64,000 nucleotides of DNA. Origin: Gossypium raimondii. Its lineage: Eukaryota; Streptophyta; Magnoliopsida; Malvales; Malvaceae. A program made the translations under genes and the position numbers. Below are positions 47,771 through 59,685 of this stretch, in pieces. Location of the stretch: NCBI RefSeq assembly GCF_025698545.1, contig NC_068576.1, positions 53,044,390 through 53,108,389 of the forward strand. Direction: 5' to 3'. Position 1 is the stretch's first letter. Each line of letters begins with the position of its first letter. The notes under the pieces were generated by a model. The model searched no databases and was not told the origin of the DNA. It saw only the letters and a list, made by a program, of their open reading frames with translations.

Positions 47771-48848
47771 GATGGGAGGTAGGGAACAGTTTGGGTTTTG
47801 AAAAAACAAATACAAAATGGTGTCCCAATATGGCCAATTTCGAATCACGATCTTCGATAGGCTTTAGATGCTTTGATTTTCGTTTTTTAATAATTTCCCT
47901 AGGTTTTGTTTTAGGTTAAGCTAAGATCATGCATTATTTTAGGATGAAAGCATTTGCATTGCTAAACTTACGGCTAAACCTATGCTTTACGCCCAACTCC
48001 TGATGGTCAGCAGAACCAGCGAGGAAAGTGTATACTAGGTTGTTAAAAACGAGATGACCATCACTGGACCTAGCTAGTTGAAGTCAGGTATAAAACTATT
48101 TAAATTAATATGCCTGTCAATTAAATTAGAGCTAACCTATACAATACATGTATAAATTTACTTGAGCAGTAAAACCAGATGTTATGAAAATTAGATAAGT
48201 GTTGTATTTGCGTCTAATTTATGTGAAAAGCCTAACATCTACTTTCACTAGATTATTATGAGTTCATCGATCTTTTGTCGGACATATAAAAGTATGGCGA
48301 CTGGTGAGGGAAAAAAAACATAATGGTGTGTATATGAGTAAAATATATATGTATATATAGGTTAGATACGTTTGAGTGTTTTATGTTTATATATAATATC
48401 AGTTAAAACACATTTTTAAATAAACGGTGTCGAGTAATGAAAAAGAACATCGGCAGCAGAGTACCTGACATGATATTCATCTCTGATTACAAAAGTTTAG
48501 ATAGGTTAGATCTTTACACACCATCGAGCATCTGCAAAAGAATATGCCTTGTGGCAACACGTCGGTCGATCCTTTATCGACTCAGATTCGATGTTATTAA
48601 AAGCAACGTGATGGTAAGCATAGGTGTAGCCGTAAAATTTGTAATGCAAATGCTTTCGTCCTACTCCTAAATCTGTGCTTTGTCGTTAGCGAAATCTAAC
48701 ATTGTCTGTCACCATGCTTAAAAAAACTCGAATATCGTGATCCGGGCCAACAACTCGTTTGACTTGGGTACATAAAAATCCCCATAAGCACTCCAGATCG
48801 ACCACATTTTGGTATTTTTAATACCCAAACTGTTCCTTACCTCCCATC
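47771..48848. other. Divergent intergenic region between eight-cysteine paralogues
   Basis: Both ends carry the same promoter words in inverted orientation (CCAAACTGTTCC and CCTCCCATCTATAAAA). The centre has no recognised gene. The 77-codon frame at 48437-48670 has no motif support. Confidence 0.5.
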
Positions 48849-48855
48849 TATAAAA
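48849..48855 (+). promoter_or_regulatory. TATA box retained by the eight-cysteine pseudogene
   Basis: TATAAAA in the same CCCATCTATAAAA context as its paralogue, 105 bp upstream of the ATG relic at 48960. Confidence 0.6.
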
Positions 48856-48959
48856 GCCTGTTTGAAGTCAACGGTTTTTCATTCACTCAGCATTTGTAAT
48901 TAATGTTTTGACTCGAATCTCCACACAAGTTAACTCCAATTTGTGTTTCCTTTGACAAA

Positions 48960-49291
48960 TGGCTTCCATGGCTCAGCAGCAACTGCCCTACTTGTCTCCC
49001 TCAACCTGCTGTTTTTCTCAATGGCCAACGCTGATATTACTACACTAACCCAATCACCAAACTATAACGTGAATGTTTGCGTTGACGTGTTGAGGCTCGG
49101 GGCAATTCGTACTAAAGATGGCCCAACGTTGCAGCCTCATTAAAAATTCGATTGCTCTTGATGCAGAGCTTTGCCTTTGCGCAATCGTCAAGGTCAATAC
49201 CTTGGGTCTTGTAGACGTCGACGCTACCGCTCAACTGGAGCTACTGCTTAATGCCTGTGGATGGCATCCAACCAGAACCTACATCTGTTAA
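48960..49291 (+). pseudogene. Eight-cysteine protein pseudogene, paralogue of 47357-47683
   Basis: The leader and ATGGCTTCCA start match the intact gene. A small indel just after the start shifts the frame, so the signal-peptide sequence (TALLVSLNLLFFSMANA) is readable only in another phase. The domain part continues NYNVNVCVDVLRLG. A second shift near 49121-49125 destroys the CC motif. The third phase then gives ELCLCAIVKVNTLGLVDVD, LELLLNACGW and a final TYIC stop at 49289-49291. At least two frameshifts and the loss of the double cysteine rule out a normal product. The end of the frame is well preserved, so decay is recent. Confidence 0.85.
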
Positions 49292-49779
49292 TCAAACCGT
49301 TTTTGCTACTAATAATTGCTGCCCCTATTATCTACTCTTTTTCTGTTTGGGCAATGGTGTAGGTCTTGGTTGTCATGCATGAAAAATCGTTTCTACGAAG
49401 GGTTGAGGTTTTGGTTATATATGTAATCAGAATTTTTTTCATCTATGAGTACTAAATAAATCAAATATAATTGTTCCAAACAACCTTTCCATAGTGATCA
49501 CTTTTCTTCCCCATTTTGGATGATATTTGGTTGATACCTATGCACCAATGCTTTGAAAAAACTGTAAAAATTGCATCTTAATGTTGTATTAGATGTTTTG
49601 AATCAACTAAAAACTATAAGATCGTATATACTACATCTGTGATAAACTGAAGTGATAACAAACAAGACTAACATGTGAATACAATAAACCAGAACCTGAT
49701 CACTAAGAATCAAACTTAAAGTCAACTTGAATATAAAAATTATAAATAATTCAAACTTTAAACAATATGATACTAGATT
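49292..49779. other. Spacer
   Basis: AT-rich sequence after the pseudogene, with no gene recognised. Positions 49772-49779 are the left target duplication of the following MITE. Confidence 0.4.
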
Positions 49780-50056
49780 CAGGCCGTTCTTAACATTTTT
49801 TGGCCCTAGCTAAAACAATTAATTAGGCCCTTTTTTTTAAATTACAAAATGTAATATAATAGAAGTTAAAAAAATTTTGAGATCTTAGGAGATGAAGTAT
49901 TTATGGTGAAAAATTGGAAGCTTTAGTCATTTAATTAATTTATTTTAGTCTAAATTTTTTTCCCACATTAAAAGCTGAAAAAATATTCTTTTTGAGCCCA
50001 TTTCAACCCTAGGCCCTAGGCGGCTGCACTCTCAAATAACCACAAAGTCGGGCCTG
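49780..50056. mobile_element. hAT-type MITE, 277 bp
   Basis: The ends read CAGGCCGTTC and CGGGCCTG, giving short terminal inverted repeats starting CAGGCC. The flanks ACTAGATT (49772-49779) and ACTAGACT (50057-50064) match at 7 of 8 positions, the 8-bp duplication of hAT transposons. Interior words GGCCCTAG near both ends are inverted too. No coding capacity. Confidence 0.75.
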
Positions 50057-50064
50057 ACTAGACT

Positions 50065-51441
50065 TAAAACATTTTAGTGAAATTGGTGTATTTCGAGGTT
50101 TTTTGTTGTGAAAAATAAATACAGCTCAGATAATCAACATTAACATGATTGAAGTCATCTAGATGAAATCTTTTATTAGCCGTAAACCAATTCTTTTGTC
50201 TCATACCGCCTTAACGATCTTGTCTGCGAGTTTATTATATTCTCGAGAAATAAAATGAAGATTCCATTGTCTTAGAAACTTCAATAATGTATGGATTCTC
50301 CTTACCAAAGTAGAATTGAAATTTCTGCTTATTCCATCCTAAATTATGTTAATATGTTTGAATTAAAACTCTCTCAAACCCCTGATGTAACACAAGTTTC
50401 AACCCATTGAAGATATCTCAGAGTTTATTTTATCATATAAAAATTAATATCAATTTTCAAAAAAATTATAGTTCTTACGGAGTATAAAGGAAGTTAAGAG
50501 ACGTAATAATATTTTACTTAAATGGAGTGTTGTAGAGATGGGAACAGAAATCGTAACAGACTCTAAAAATAAATATAATTTGATTTCTTTATAATAAGCT
50601 GTTAATGCAATTTGATGTAATTTTGTAGCTAATCATTGCTTCTTTAAGTAATACAATCGAACAATTATTTAAAAAACTTATAAAAATATCATCAATAAAA
50701 GAAAGGATATTATTTTCACAAAAAAATATATTATGGATAGTAGAAGTAAAAACCTCAACAAACATATCAATAAACAGAGTTAAAATTTATGATATCATTA
50801 ATAGCGAATATTGTAGTCTCATTCAGGGTTTAGTTTATTTGAAAAGGGATACTAAATCGAGATATTTAGATAGTTTACGAAATATAAATTATTGGGTTTT
50901 TAGTATGTTTATTTCATATTTTGTTGGAACGAGAACAATCTTTTTGTTTGGGCCACCAGGAGCATTTGGTCTCTTTAATGTTAATTATTTGTGGCCTATA
51001 AGATTCTGACTTATTTAGCATAACAACAATTTGGTTAACTAGGACTCTCAAGTGTTTTAATCAATTCTTGTAATGACCATGAATTTATTGGATAATGATT
51101 GAGTTATTATTCTGATCTTTTAGAGTATTTTTGGAGAACTTGTGACGACCATGCTTGTAGTGTCACTTAAGTGTTTTTTTAGTGTTTTTGTCGACAACTT
51201 TATTGTTTTGTTGTGGTTATTTTGTGATTTTTTTTAGGTATTATTTGGAGAGGTTTATTAATTGTATTGTGGGGTATTTAGGTGAGTGATTTGTGACAAT
51301 TGGAGTCGGTGTTAGAGCTGCAATTACTTTTTGTGTAAGGGTAGATTGGCCTCAAGCCAATAGGTGATCCGAACAATTCTTGAATAAAATTATTCACTGC
51401 ACAAGGCTCCGCCAATGTAAGATCATTGTGACTGAATTACA
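50065..51441. other. Spacer, no recognised gene
   Basis: AT-rich on the left, T/G-rich at about 51060-51300. No motif-supported coding sequence. It ends at TTACA, the left flank of the Athila-like element. Confidence 0.4.
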
Positions 51442-52995
51442 TGATTAAATGCTAAAATTACATATTTTATATAATTAAATTGGTTAATTTATGAGAGTGC
51501 ACCACTGATTTTTCCATGTTTATATTGAATTTTGTGCAGGGGTAAAATTTGGGGTCAAATAGACGAAAAAAGAAACAATTGGGCTAGATTGAAGAAAGGA
51601 GCAAAGAAGGCGGGCCAAAGCAGAATTTTTCCAAGATGTAATTAGCTGAAATTTTATGTTGACTTAGTGGGAGATTATGTAGGGATTTTTATATCATGAA
51701 ATATTTTATTTCCTTGATTTTCTATGATTAGTGGCTCTTAATTTAGCAAGGCCACTAGTATAAATAGGGGGCTACATTGTTCATTTATTCATCAAGTCAT
51801 TCATTGAGTGTTTTTTTTCATCAAGCCTTTCATCAAATGTTTTTCATCAAGTTATTAATCAAGTTTTTAATTACCAAGTTTTCTTTTATTAAGTTTTGCA
51901 TCAAGTTCTTTTTAAGCTTTTCATCAAGTTTTTAATCATTAAGTTTTTCAATTAAGCTTTTATCTCTTGCAATTCAATCTTTTCTTTCCTTTTTGCAAAT
52001 TTAGTTGCTGACATTAATTCCTTATATTTTTCCATCTATTAGTTTCCAACCTTGCGTCACCTTCACCCACCGACTTACTTTCATCTCTTTTTCATTTATT
52101 CAACCTTCTCCAATTTATTCAACTCCAACATGCCCCAAACCTTAGTTAACTAAATCCATTTTCTGCTTTAGGTCGGAGTTATCCTCGTCAAGATCCGTGA
52201 GTTACGAACTCAAGCAATTTAACTCCTAAAATCCAGTGCTTATTATTTCTCCGGATTAAGAGTATGATTTTGTCAACTCGCAAAGTCAAATCAACACTAA
52301 GTCAAAAAAGGCGTCGTTTGATTTAGTGTGGTTAGACGTACAGTTAGAATTCTGAAAGAATCGATTGTCTAATCGGTTTTCTGTGAACACATTGGCGTGC
52401 CAAGTGGAGATTATTGTTTGGTTCCGTCAAGGGAAGTAGTAATCGGATTTAAATATCCCACGCGGTTGAGGACATTGGTTTGAGCTAGGCTCTTCTAAAA
52501 CGCAAAGCTGCCGGAGTTCTAAATCACAAACGTTTCATTGGTTGTTCGATCGGTAAGGGTCAGTTATAGGATGTTCCATAACTAATTTACACAATGAAGA
52601 GCTGGTGTCCGAGGCGTCCTTGGTAGCTATAACTAGCCTATTGGAAAAGAGGAGTTCATCTAATTTCGAGGATCGATTCAAAGACAAGAAAAACCCGTGC
52701 CTAAAGCTGAGCTTAGTTTAATTAATTTTTCTTGAGATTTATTTAACTGTTTTTATTAATTTATTTTCAGCTTTTACTTTTCACGCATTTTTTTCCTGTT
52801 TATTTCAGGTTTCAGGTTTTTAATTTTATCCTCCCCCCAAATTTCTTAGGCACGACAACTGCCCAGACACGAATCTAGTCGAGAAAGAGAAACAATTTTC
52901 AGTAAACCCAGTCTCTGAGGGATCGACCCTACTCCCTATATTACTTTAATTGCAAATTAGGTGTAGGTTTATATTGGTGGACTCGACACCCATCA
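51442..52995 (+). repeat. 5' LTR of the Athila-like element (1554 bp)
   Basis: TG...CA termini. A TATAAATAGGGGGCTACATTG promoter-like block lies at about 51758-51778. It is followed by an ATCAAGTTTT-type short repeat (51800-51960). Confidence 0.92.
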
Positions 52996-52999
52996 GTTT

Positions 53000-53017
53000 T
53001 GGTGTTGTTGCCGGGGA
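53000..53017 (+). other. Primer-binding site (tRNA-Asp type)
   Basis: TGGTGTTGTTGCCGGGGA, 4 bp after the 5' LTR, resembles the tRNA-Asp complement typical of Athila/Tat elements (TGGCGCCGTTGCCGGGGA) with three changes. Confidence 0.75.
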
Positions 53018-53050
53018 CTGGCAACACTCACAATTGTTTAAATCGTCTTC

Positions 53051-54333
53051 ATGACCAGATCTTCATCCAGAGATCTCAAATACGACCTAGAGATCGAGAA
53101 ATCGACACGAGCACGACGAAAAGAGACAGAAGCTCTTAAACGTGCAAGTAAAGCAGAAGTTGAGCAAGGACAAGGGATCCTAGAATCCGACGTCGAAAAG
53201 TTGAGCCAAGCAATTCGTACAGAGGCAATTCGACGTGGGAAACAAGTCGAAGTGGTTGAACCTGAGGCCGAACCACTTCTTGAAACAAAAGAAGCAGAAG
53301 ACAACCTTGGTGAACCAGAAAGGATGGAAAATCGAACCATTCGTCGACTAGCCGCTGCTCCCAACGAGCAAACACCGTTATGCATCAACTATCCAATTAG
53401 AGGAACCTCGTTCGAGTTAAAATCAAGACTGATTCACCTTTTGCCCACTTTTCGAGGCTTGAAGAACGAAAATCCACACACTCACTTGAGAGAATTCCAC
53501 ATGGTCTGCTCAAGCATGAAACCTCAGGGAGTAACCGAAGATGATATTAAACTTCGGGCCTTTCCTTTTTCTTTAGTTGATACAGTAAGAGAATGGATAT
53601 TTTACTTACCTCCCGGTTCTATTACAACATGGGATGACTTATCTCGTGTATTCCTTGACAGATTCTTTCCAGCATCGCGAGCAGCTGAACTTAGGAGAGA
53701 CATAGTTGGAATTTGCCAATTGGAAAGTGAATCGCTCTATGACTATTGGGAGCGGTACAAAAAACTGTGTGCAAGTTGTCTTCAACACGATTTGACCGAA
53801 CAATCACTTATTCAATATTTCTAAGAGGGTTTACTCCCTATGGAAATGAAGATGATTGATGCTGCTAGTGGAGGGGCGCTTGTCAATATGACTCCTCATA
53901 GGGCAAGAGAACTAATATCCACCATGGCGGTAAATTCTCAACATTATCGGCTGAATTTAGAACCCACAAGAAGGGTTAATGGGGTAAACGTTTCATCCTT
54001 AGAAGATAAATTGGATAAGCTTACTAATATTGTTCAATCTATGCTTACAGAAAAGAAGAATCTGACCTAACTGTGTGGAATTTGTACTACGTCTGAACAT
54101 CTGACGAATTTGTGCCCAATCCTTAACGACAATTCAATGACACATATTGATGCTGTCGGAGGTTTTCCAAGACCCACGCAAAGACACTATGATCATTTCT
54201 CCAACACCTACAATCCCGGGTGAAAGAATAATCCCAACTTGAATTACGGAGCTAATCCTCGATATAATCCATCATACCAAACGAGACCTCTGCAATCACT
54301 GCCACAACAACCCAAGCCGAGCACATCTTTAGA
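53051..54333 (+). pseudogene. Athila-like gag, interrupted
   Basis: The frame starts at 53051 with a charged, coiled-coil-like N-terminus. It continues through the retrotransposon gag core (about 53440-53820) with a REFHMVCSSMKP-like stretch, WDDLSRVFLDRFFP and LYDYWERYKKLC. Stops occur at 53822 and 54068 and inside a zinc-knuckle-region relic (CGIC...). The NTYNPG block typical of Athila gag ends in a stop where a Trp codon is expected (54221). A hAT-like element interrupts it at 54334. Confidence 0.85.
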
Positions 54334-55542
54334 TAGGGGTGAGCATTCGATCGAATCGAATTGAATCGAATCGAAAATTTTTGAGTTAATCGAGTTTTCG
54401 AATCTCATTTTATCATCCTAACTTTATTTGAAGTTTTCTCGAATCGAGTCGAGTGAGATGGAATTCGAATCGAATCGAATCAAATATATTTGTTTGAGTT
54501 AAATTTTAAAAAATAATTTTGGGTCCTTGTAACCATTGCCATTCATCGTAATAAAATTTGTCCACGTTAATCAATTTTTTATTAACTTTCATCACTTCAT
54601 AATTTATTTATTAATTTTTTATATACTGGTTAGCTTCTTTGCTTGCTTAGTTGTTTCAATTATCTTCAGATTCTTGTCACTATGTATTTTAGAATTAAAA
54701 ATATATTAAATGTAAAAATATGATTTTTAATAAAAGTTATTTTAAAAATAAAATGTGAAATTGATATCAATATAAAATTTTAACACGAATATTTTATGGC
54801 ATAATTAATAATTCAATTTTAATATAAATATTCAATATGACTAAACAATTCAATAATAAAAATAATATAAAATGTGAAATTTAATTTAATAATATAAATA
54901 GTAGATATAAATAAAATTATTACTATTTATGTTTAGTAATTTTTGGATAATTTTGATTTTTATTTGAGAGTAAAGGGTGAGAAGTAAAAGTTTAGGGAAA
55001 AATAAAAGTTTTGGAGAATAAAAGTTTGAGGGAAAGTAAATAGGGGAGTAAAATTTTGGAGGAAAATATTAAAAAAATTAGAGGGGAGGGTTTGGGATAG
55101 ATGGGAGGTGGGATGGGAAGGAATAAAAGTTTTAGGGAAAAGTGGGAGGAGTAAAATTTTAGGAAAATAAAAGGTTTTGAGGGTTTTGGGAGTAAAATTT
55201 TGAGAAAAATAAGCGGAGAGTAAAATTTTGGTGGAAATGGATTTTGGGTAGATTGAGGGGTTGGGAGGAGGAGTAAAAGTTTTGGGGGGAAAGTGGGAAG
55301 GAGTAAAAGTTTTGAGGGAAAAGTAAAAAGGTTTGGGAGTTTAGGGTAAAAATGTAAAATATTATAGTTTGATATTCGAATTATTCGAATTATTCGAGTT
55401 ATTCAAATTCGAAAACTCAACTCGATTCGAACTCAAAATTCGAAAAAAAATTCGAATTGATTCGAATATCTCGATTCGTTTAACTCGAAATTCGATTTTT
55501 TTTTCAATTTTTTCGAGTTGAATCGAGTTTTGCTCACCCCTA
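54334..55542 (+). mobile_element. hAT-like non-autonomous element, complete (1209 bp)
   Basis: Terminal inverted repeats TAGGGGTGAGCA / TGCTCACCCCTA. Flanks TCTTTAGA (54326-54333) and TCTCTAGA (55543-55550) match at 7 of 8, a hAT-type 8-bp target duplication. Subterminal TCGAA repeats lie at both ends and a G-rich interior at 55000-55350. It is homologous along its whole length to 25169-26397 in the NPF intron. No transposase. It splits the gag/pol sequence of the Athila-like element, so it inserted after that element. Confidence 0.9.
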
Positions 55543-55550
55543 TCTCTAGA

Positions 55551-58500
55551 AGCTGTTATGGAAAGACTTGTCGTCGATGCTGCAAAATATCAACAGAGGA
55601 CAGACGCATCAATACAAGAGTTAACTAATCAAGTTAGTAAACTCTCAATGGCAGTTAATAGTTTGGAATCTCAAGGTAAATTACCTTCCTAGACAGAGCC
55701 GAATCCTAGGCAGAATGTAAGTGCAATAACTCTTCGTAGCGCAAAGGTTCTGGAAACAGTTCTAGACAAAAGTCATGGGCAAGACAAGGAATCGGAAAAG
55801 CAAATCTCTGATCTAAAAGTCAGACCGGAATCAGAAATTTCGAAACCAGTCGTGATGCCACCTCCTTTTCCAGGGAGGCTCGCAAAGGATAAGAAAGAGA
55901 ATGAGGAAAAAGAAGTCCTCGAAACATTCAGGAAGGTGGAGGTAAATATCTCTTTGCTCGACGCTATCAAACAAATCCCTCGTTATGCCAAATTCCTCAA
56001 GGAATTGTGTACTAGTAAGAGAAGGTTAATAGGTAACGAAAGAGTAAATGTAGGAGAAAATGTTTCTGCAGTACTGCAAAAGAAAATTCTGTCCAAATAC
56101 AAGGACCAATGTATGTTTGCTATTTCCTGTGAGATAGGTAATGTAGGCATTAAGAAAGCCATGTATGATTTAGGGGCTTCTATTAATGTTATGTCTTATT
56201 CTATTTATAAGTTGATTAATGCGGGTCCTTTAAAAGAGACAGGAGTAATAATCCAGTTGGCGGACAGGTCAGTCGTCTACCTCGAAGGGTTGCTTGAAGA
56301 CGTCCTTGTTAAAGTTAACGAATTAGTTTTCCCTACAGATTTCTACATTATTAATATGGAGGACGATAACTCAACTAGGTCATCTGACATTTTTCTTGGA
56401 AGGCCGTTCCTAAGTACAGCAAGTGCAAAAATTGACGTGCAGAGTGGAACACTGACAATGGAGTTTGATGGCAAAATCGTGAAATTCAATGTCTACGAAG
56501 CTATGGGTCATCCTAACTCACTATTAAATATTTCTAGTATCGATATTATAGATTGTTTAACTCAAACTTATTCTAAATATCATGACTTTGATGAGTTGGA
56601 AACTGTCCTTTACAAAAGCATTGACATAGATGTTTTAAATCCTCTCGAGGAATTAACAATTATAGAAGATTCGTTGCGAGAAATTGTCAAACACTTGGGC
56701 ACGCAACCATCGTTGATGAATCGAGGTAACCAATTTGAACTATTACCTTTCCATACTAAAATGTTGCCTTCGGTTTTGTAGCCACCAACTTTGGAGCTTA
56801 AAGCATTACCAAACTACCTTAAGTACGTCTTTTTGGGAGAGAAAGACACTTTACCGGTGATAGTGTCAAATAAACTAACCAAAGACGAGAATGAAAGTTT
56901 AGTTCGAGTTCTAAAAGATTATAAGGAAGCTATTGGTTAGACAATAGCCGATATAAAAGGGCTAAGTCCATCCAATTGTATGCACAAAATTTCCATTGAA
57001 GATAACACGAAACCAAAGAGAGATGCTCAGAAGCACCTTAATCCACCCATGTTGGAGGTAGTAAAGAAGGAGATCCAGAAACTGTTAGATACTAGAATGA
57101 TATACCCGATCTCTGACAGTTATTCGGTTAGCTGGGTTCATGTCGTGCCCAAGAAAACTGGCGTGACAGTGGTGAAAAGCTATTCGGGAGAGCTGGTCCC
57201 TACTCGAGTCCAGAATAGATGGAGGGTTTGCATCGATTACAGAAAATCGAATGCAGCTACCCGGAAAGACCATTTTTCACTTCATTTCATCGATCAAATG
57301 CTCAAACGATTAGCTGTTAAGACCCATTATTTTTGTCTCGATGGGTACTCAGGATTTTTCCAAATTTCGGTAGTGCCGGAGGATCAAGACAAAACAATTT
57401 TTACATGCCTCTTTGGAACGTTTGTGTATAGACGAATGCCGTTTGGACTCTGTAATGCTCCGACCACTTTTCAGAGATGCATGGTGAGCATATTCTCAGA
57501 TTATGTTGAGAAAATCATTGAAGTCTTTATGGATGACTTAAGGGTATACAGTAACTCTTTTAACGAATGTCTCAATAATCTTGCTAAAATATTATAGAGA
57601 TGCCTAGAATTTAATCTTGTTTTAAATTATGAAAAATGTCACTTCATGGTTGACAAAGGATTAATTTTAGGTCATATAGTTTCTAAGGAAGGAATTGAGG
57701 TCGATAAGGCAAAAACGGATATTATTAACTCGCTACCTTACCCCACATCCGTGAGGGAGGTTCGTTCGTTTCTTGGCCATGCAGGATTTTACAAATGATT
57801 CATAAAAGACTTTTTGAAAATCGCTCAACCGCTTTGCAGTCTATTACAAAAGGATAAAGAATTTAAGTTTGACCAGACTTGTAAAGACGCATTTGACGTA
57901 CTGAAGCAGAAATTGGTCTCTGCTCCTATAGTGCAACCACCAAATTCGAACTTCCCATTCGAAATCATGTGTGATGCAAGTGATTGAAGTGTGGGAGCTG
58001 TTCTTGGCCAAAGAATAGGGAAAGAGCCTCATGTTATCTACTATGCTTCGAAGACTATGGATGCTACCCAAAGCAATTACACAACCACTGAGAAAGAATT
58101 ATTAGCTGTTATGTTTGCTTTAGATAAATTTAGATCTTAACTATTGGGAACTAAAGTGATTATCATTTCTGATCATGTAGCTTTGAAATATTTAATAGGG
58201 AAGAAGGAAGCAAAACCTCGACTGATTAGGAGGATTCTGCTCCTACAAGAGTTCGATTTTAAAATCTGGGATAAAAAGGGATACGAAAACTTGGTAGCTG
58301 ACCATCTGAGTCGATTATCGATTCTAGTGGATGACACACCATTGAAAGACAACTTCCCAGATGAAAACCTATTTTCAGCAAATGCAATTCATCATTGGTA
58401 CGTAGACATAGTAAATTATCTTGTTACAAGTATTATTCCTTCGGAATTACCAAGGTGAAAAAAGATAAGATAAAAAAGGATGCTCGGTATTACATCTGGG

Positions 58501-59685
58501 ACGATCCTTACCTTTGGAAATATTACTCCAATTAGGTAATTCGACGATGTGTAGTAGAAACAGAGGTACAGTCTATCTTAACTTTTTGCCATTCTTATGC
58601 ATGTGGAAGACACTTTGGACCTAAATGCACCACACATAAAATTCTCGAATGTGGACTATTTTGGCCAAACATATTTCGTGATGCCTTTTTATTTTGAAAA
58701 ACTTGTGAAAGGTTCCAAAAAGTCGGCAACCTTAGTTGTCGAAATGAGATGCTCCTTACTCATATTCATATTTGCGAAATTTTCGATGTGTGGGGCATCG
58801 ATTTTATGGGTCTTTTTATTTTTTCTTTCGGTAATTTTTATATACTCTTACTTGTTGATTACATTTCTAAGTGGATAGAGGCGAAAGCCACTCGCAATGA
58901 TAATGCTAAGACTGTGGTTGACTTTCTTAAAAGCTTTATCTTTTCCAGGTATGGCACTCCACGAGCATTAATCAGTGACAGAGGAACTCATTTTTGCAAT
59001 AAGCTCGTAAGTGCACTTATGGAGAAATATGGAGTGACTCAACGAATTGCCACTGCTTACCATCCACAGACAAATGGGCAAGCTGAAGTGTCTAATCGAG
59101 AAATCAAGTCCATTCTGGGAAAAACTGTTAAGCCTAACAGAAAGGATTAGAGTTTGAGACTAAATGACATTTTTTGGGCTTATAGGACAGCTTACAAGGG
59201 ACCAATTGGCATGTCACCTTACCGACTCGTTTTCGGTAAACCGTGCCATCTCCCGATCGAATTAGAGCACAAGGCATTTTGGGCAGTTAAGCAGTGTAAT
59301 ATGGAGATGGAGTCTGCAGGAAAGTCTCGGAAGTTGGACATCTAAGAACTCGAGGAAATTAGAAATGATGCATATGAAAATACTCGAGTTTATAAAGAAA
59401 AGATGAAGGCGTTTCATGACAAGCTAATCACTAAGAAGCAGTTTTCAATAGGACAAAAAGTTCTCCTATACGACTCCACCTTAAAAATTTTTGCTGGTAA
59501 GCTTCAATCCAAATAGATAGGTCCATTCATTATAACTAATTTATTCTCGAATGGTGCAGTGGAAATTCAAAGTGAAAAAACCCGGAAGTGCTTTAAGGTG
59601 AATGGTCAAAGACTGAAACCCTTTTACGAGAATTTTCAAACACATACAGTTAAGGAGATTGTTCTCGAGGAGTCCAGAACTTGAA
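55551..59685 (+). pseudogene. Athila-like pol: protease, RT, RNase H, integrase (broken)
   Basis: Downstream of the nested element the gag tail continues, then an aspartic protease (YDLGASINVMS near 56170, FLGRPFL near 56393). Reverse transcriptase spans 56980-57790 (WRVCIDYRKSNAATRKD, MPFGLCNAPTTFQRCM, FMDDLRVYSNS with catalytic Asp pair). RNase H is at 57880-58310 (CDASD, TTTEKELLAVMFALDKFR, ADHLSRL). Integrase is at 58560-59345, with the DDE triad recognisable in DFMG, SDRGTHF and GQAEVSNREIK. Stops lie, for example, at 55690, 56779, 56938, 57595, 57797, 57985, 58138, 59149, 59343 and 59514. Most are one C-to-T or G-to-A change from the expected Gln, Arg or Trp codon. It is non-functional. 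Confidence 0.9.

Noticed and set aside
48437-48670. 77-codon frame between the eight-cysteine paralogues
   Set aside because: No motif, and the surrounding DNA is explained as divergent promoter sequence.
58597-58878. 93-codon frame in the integrase region of the Athila-like element
   Set aside because: It is out of phase with the integrase motifs, which are read in the overlapping frame from about 58749.
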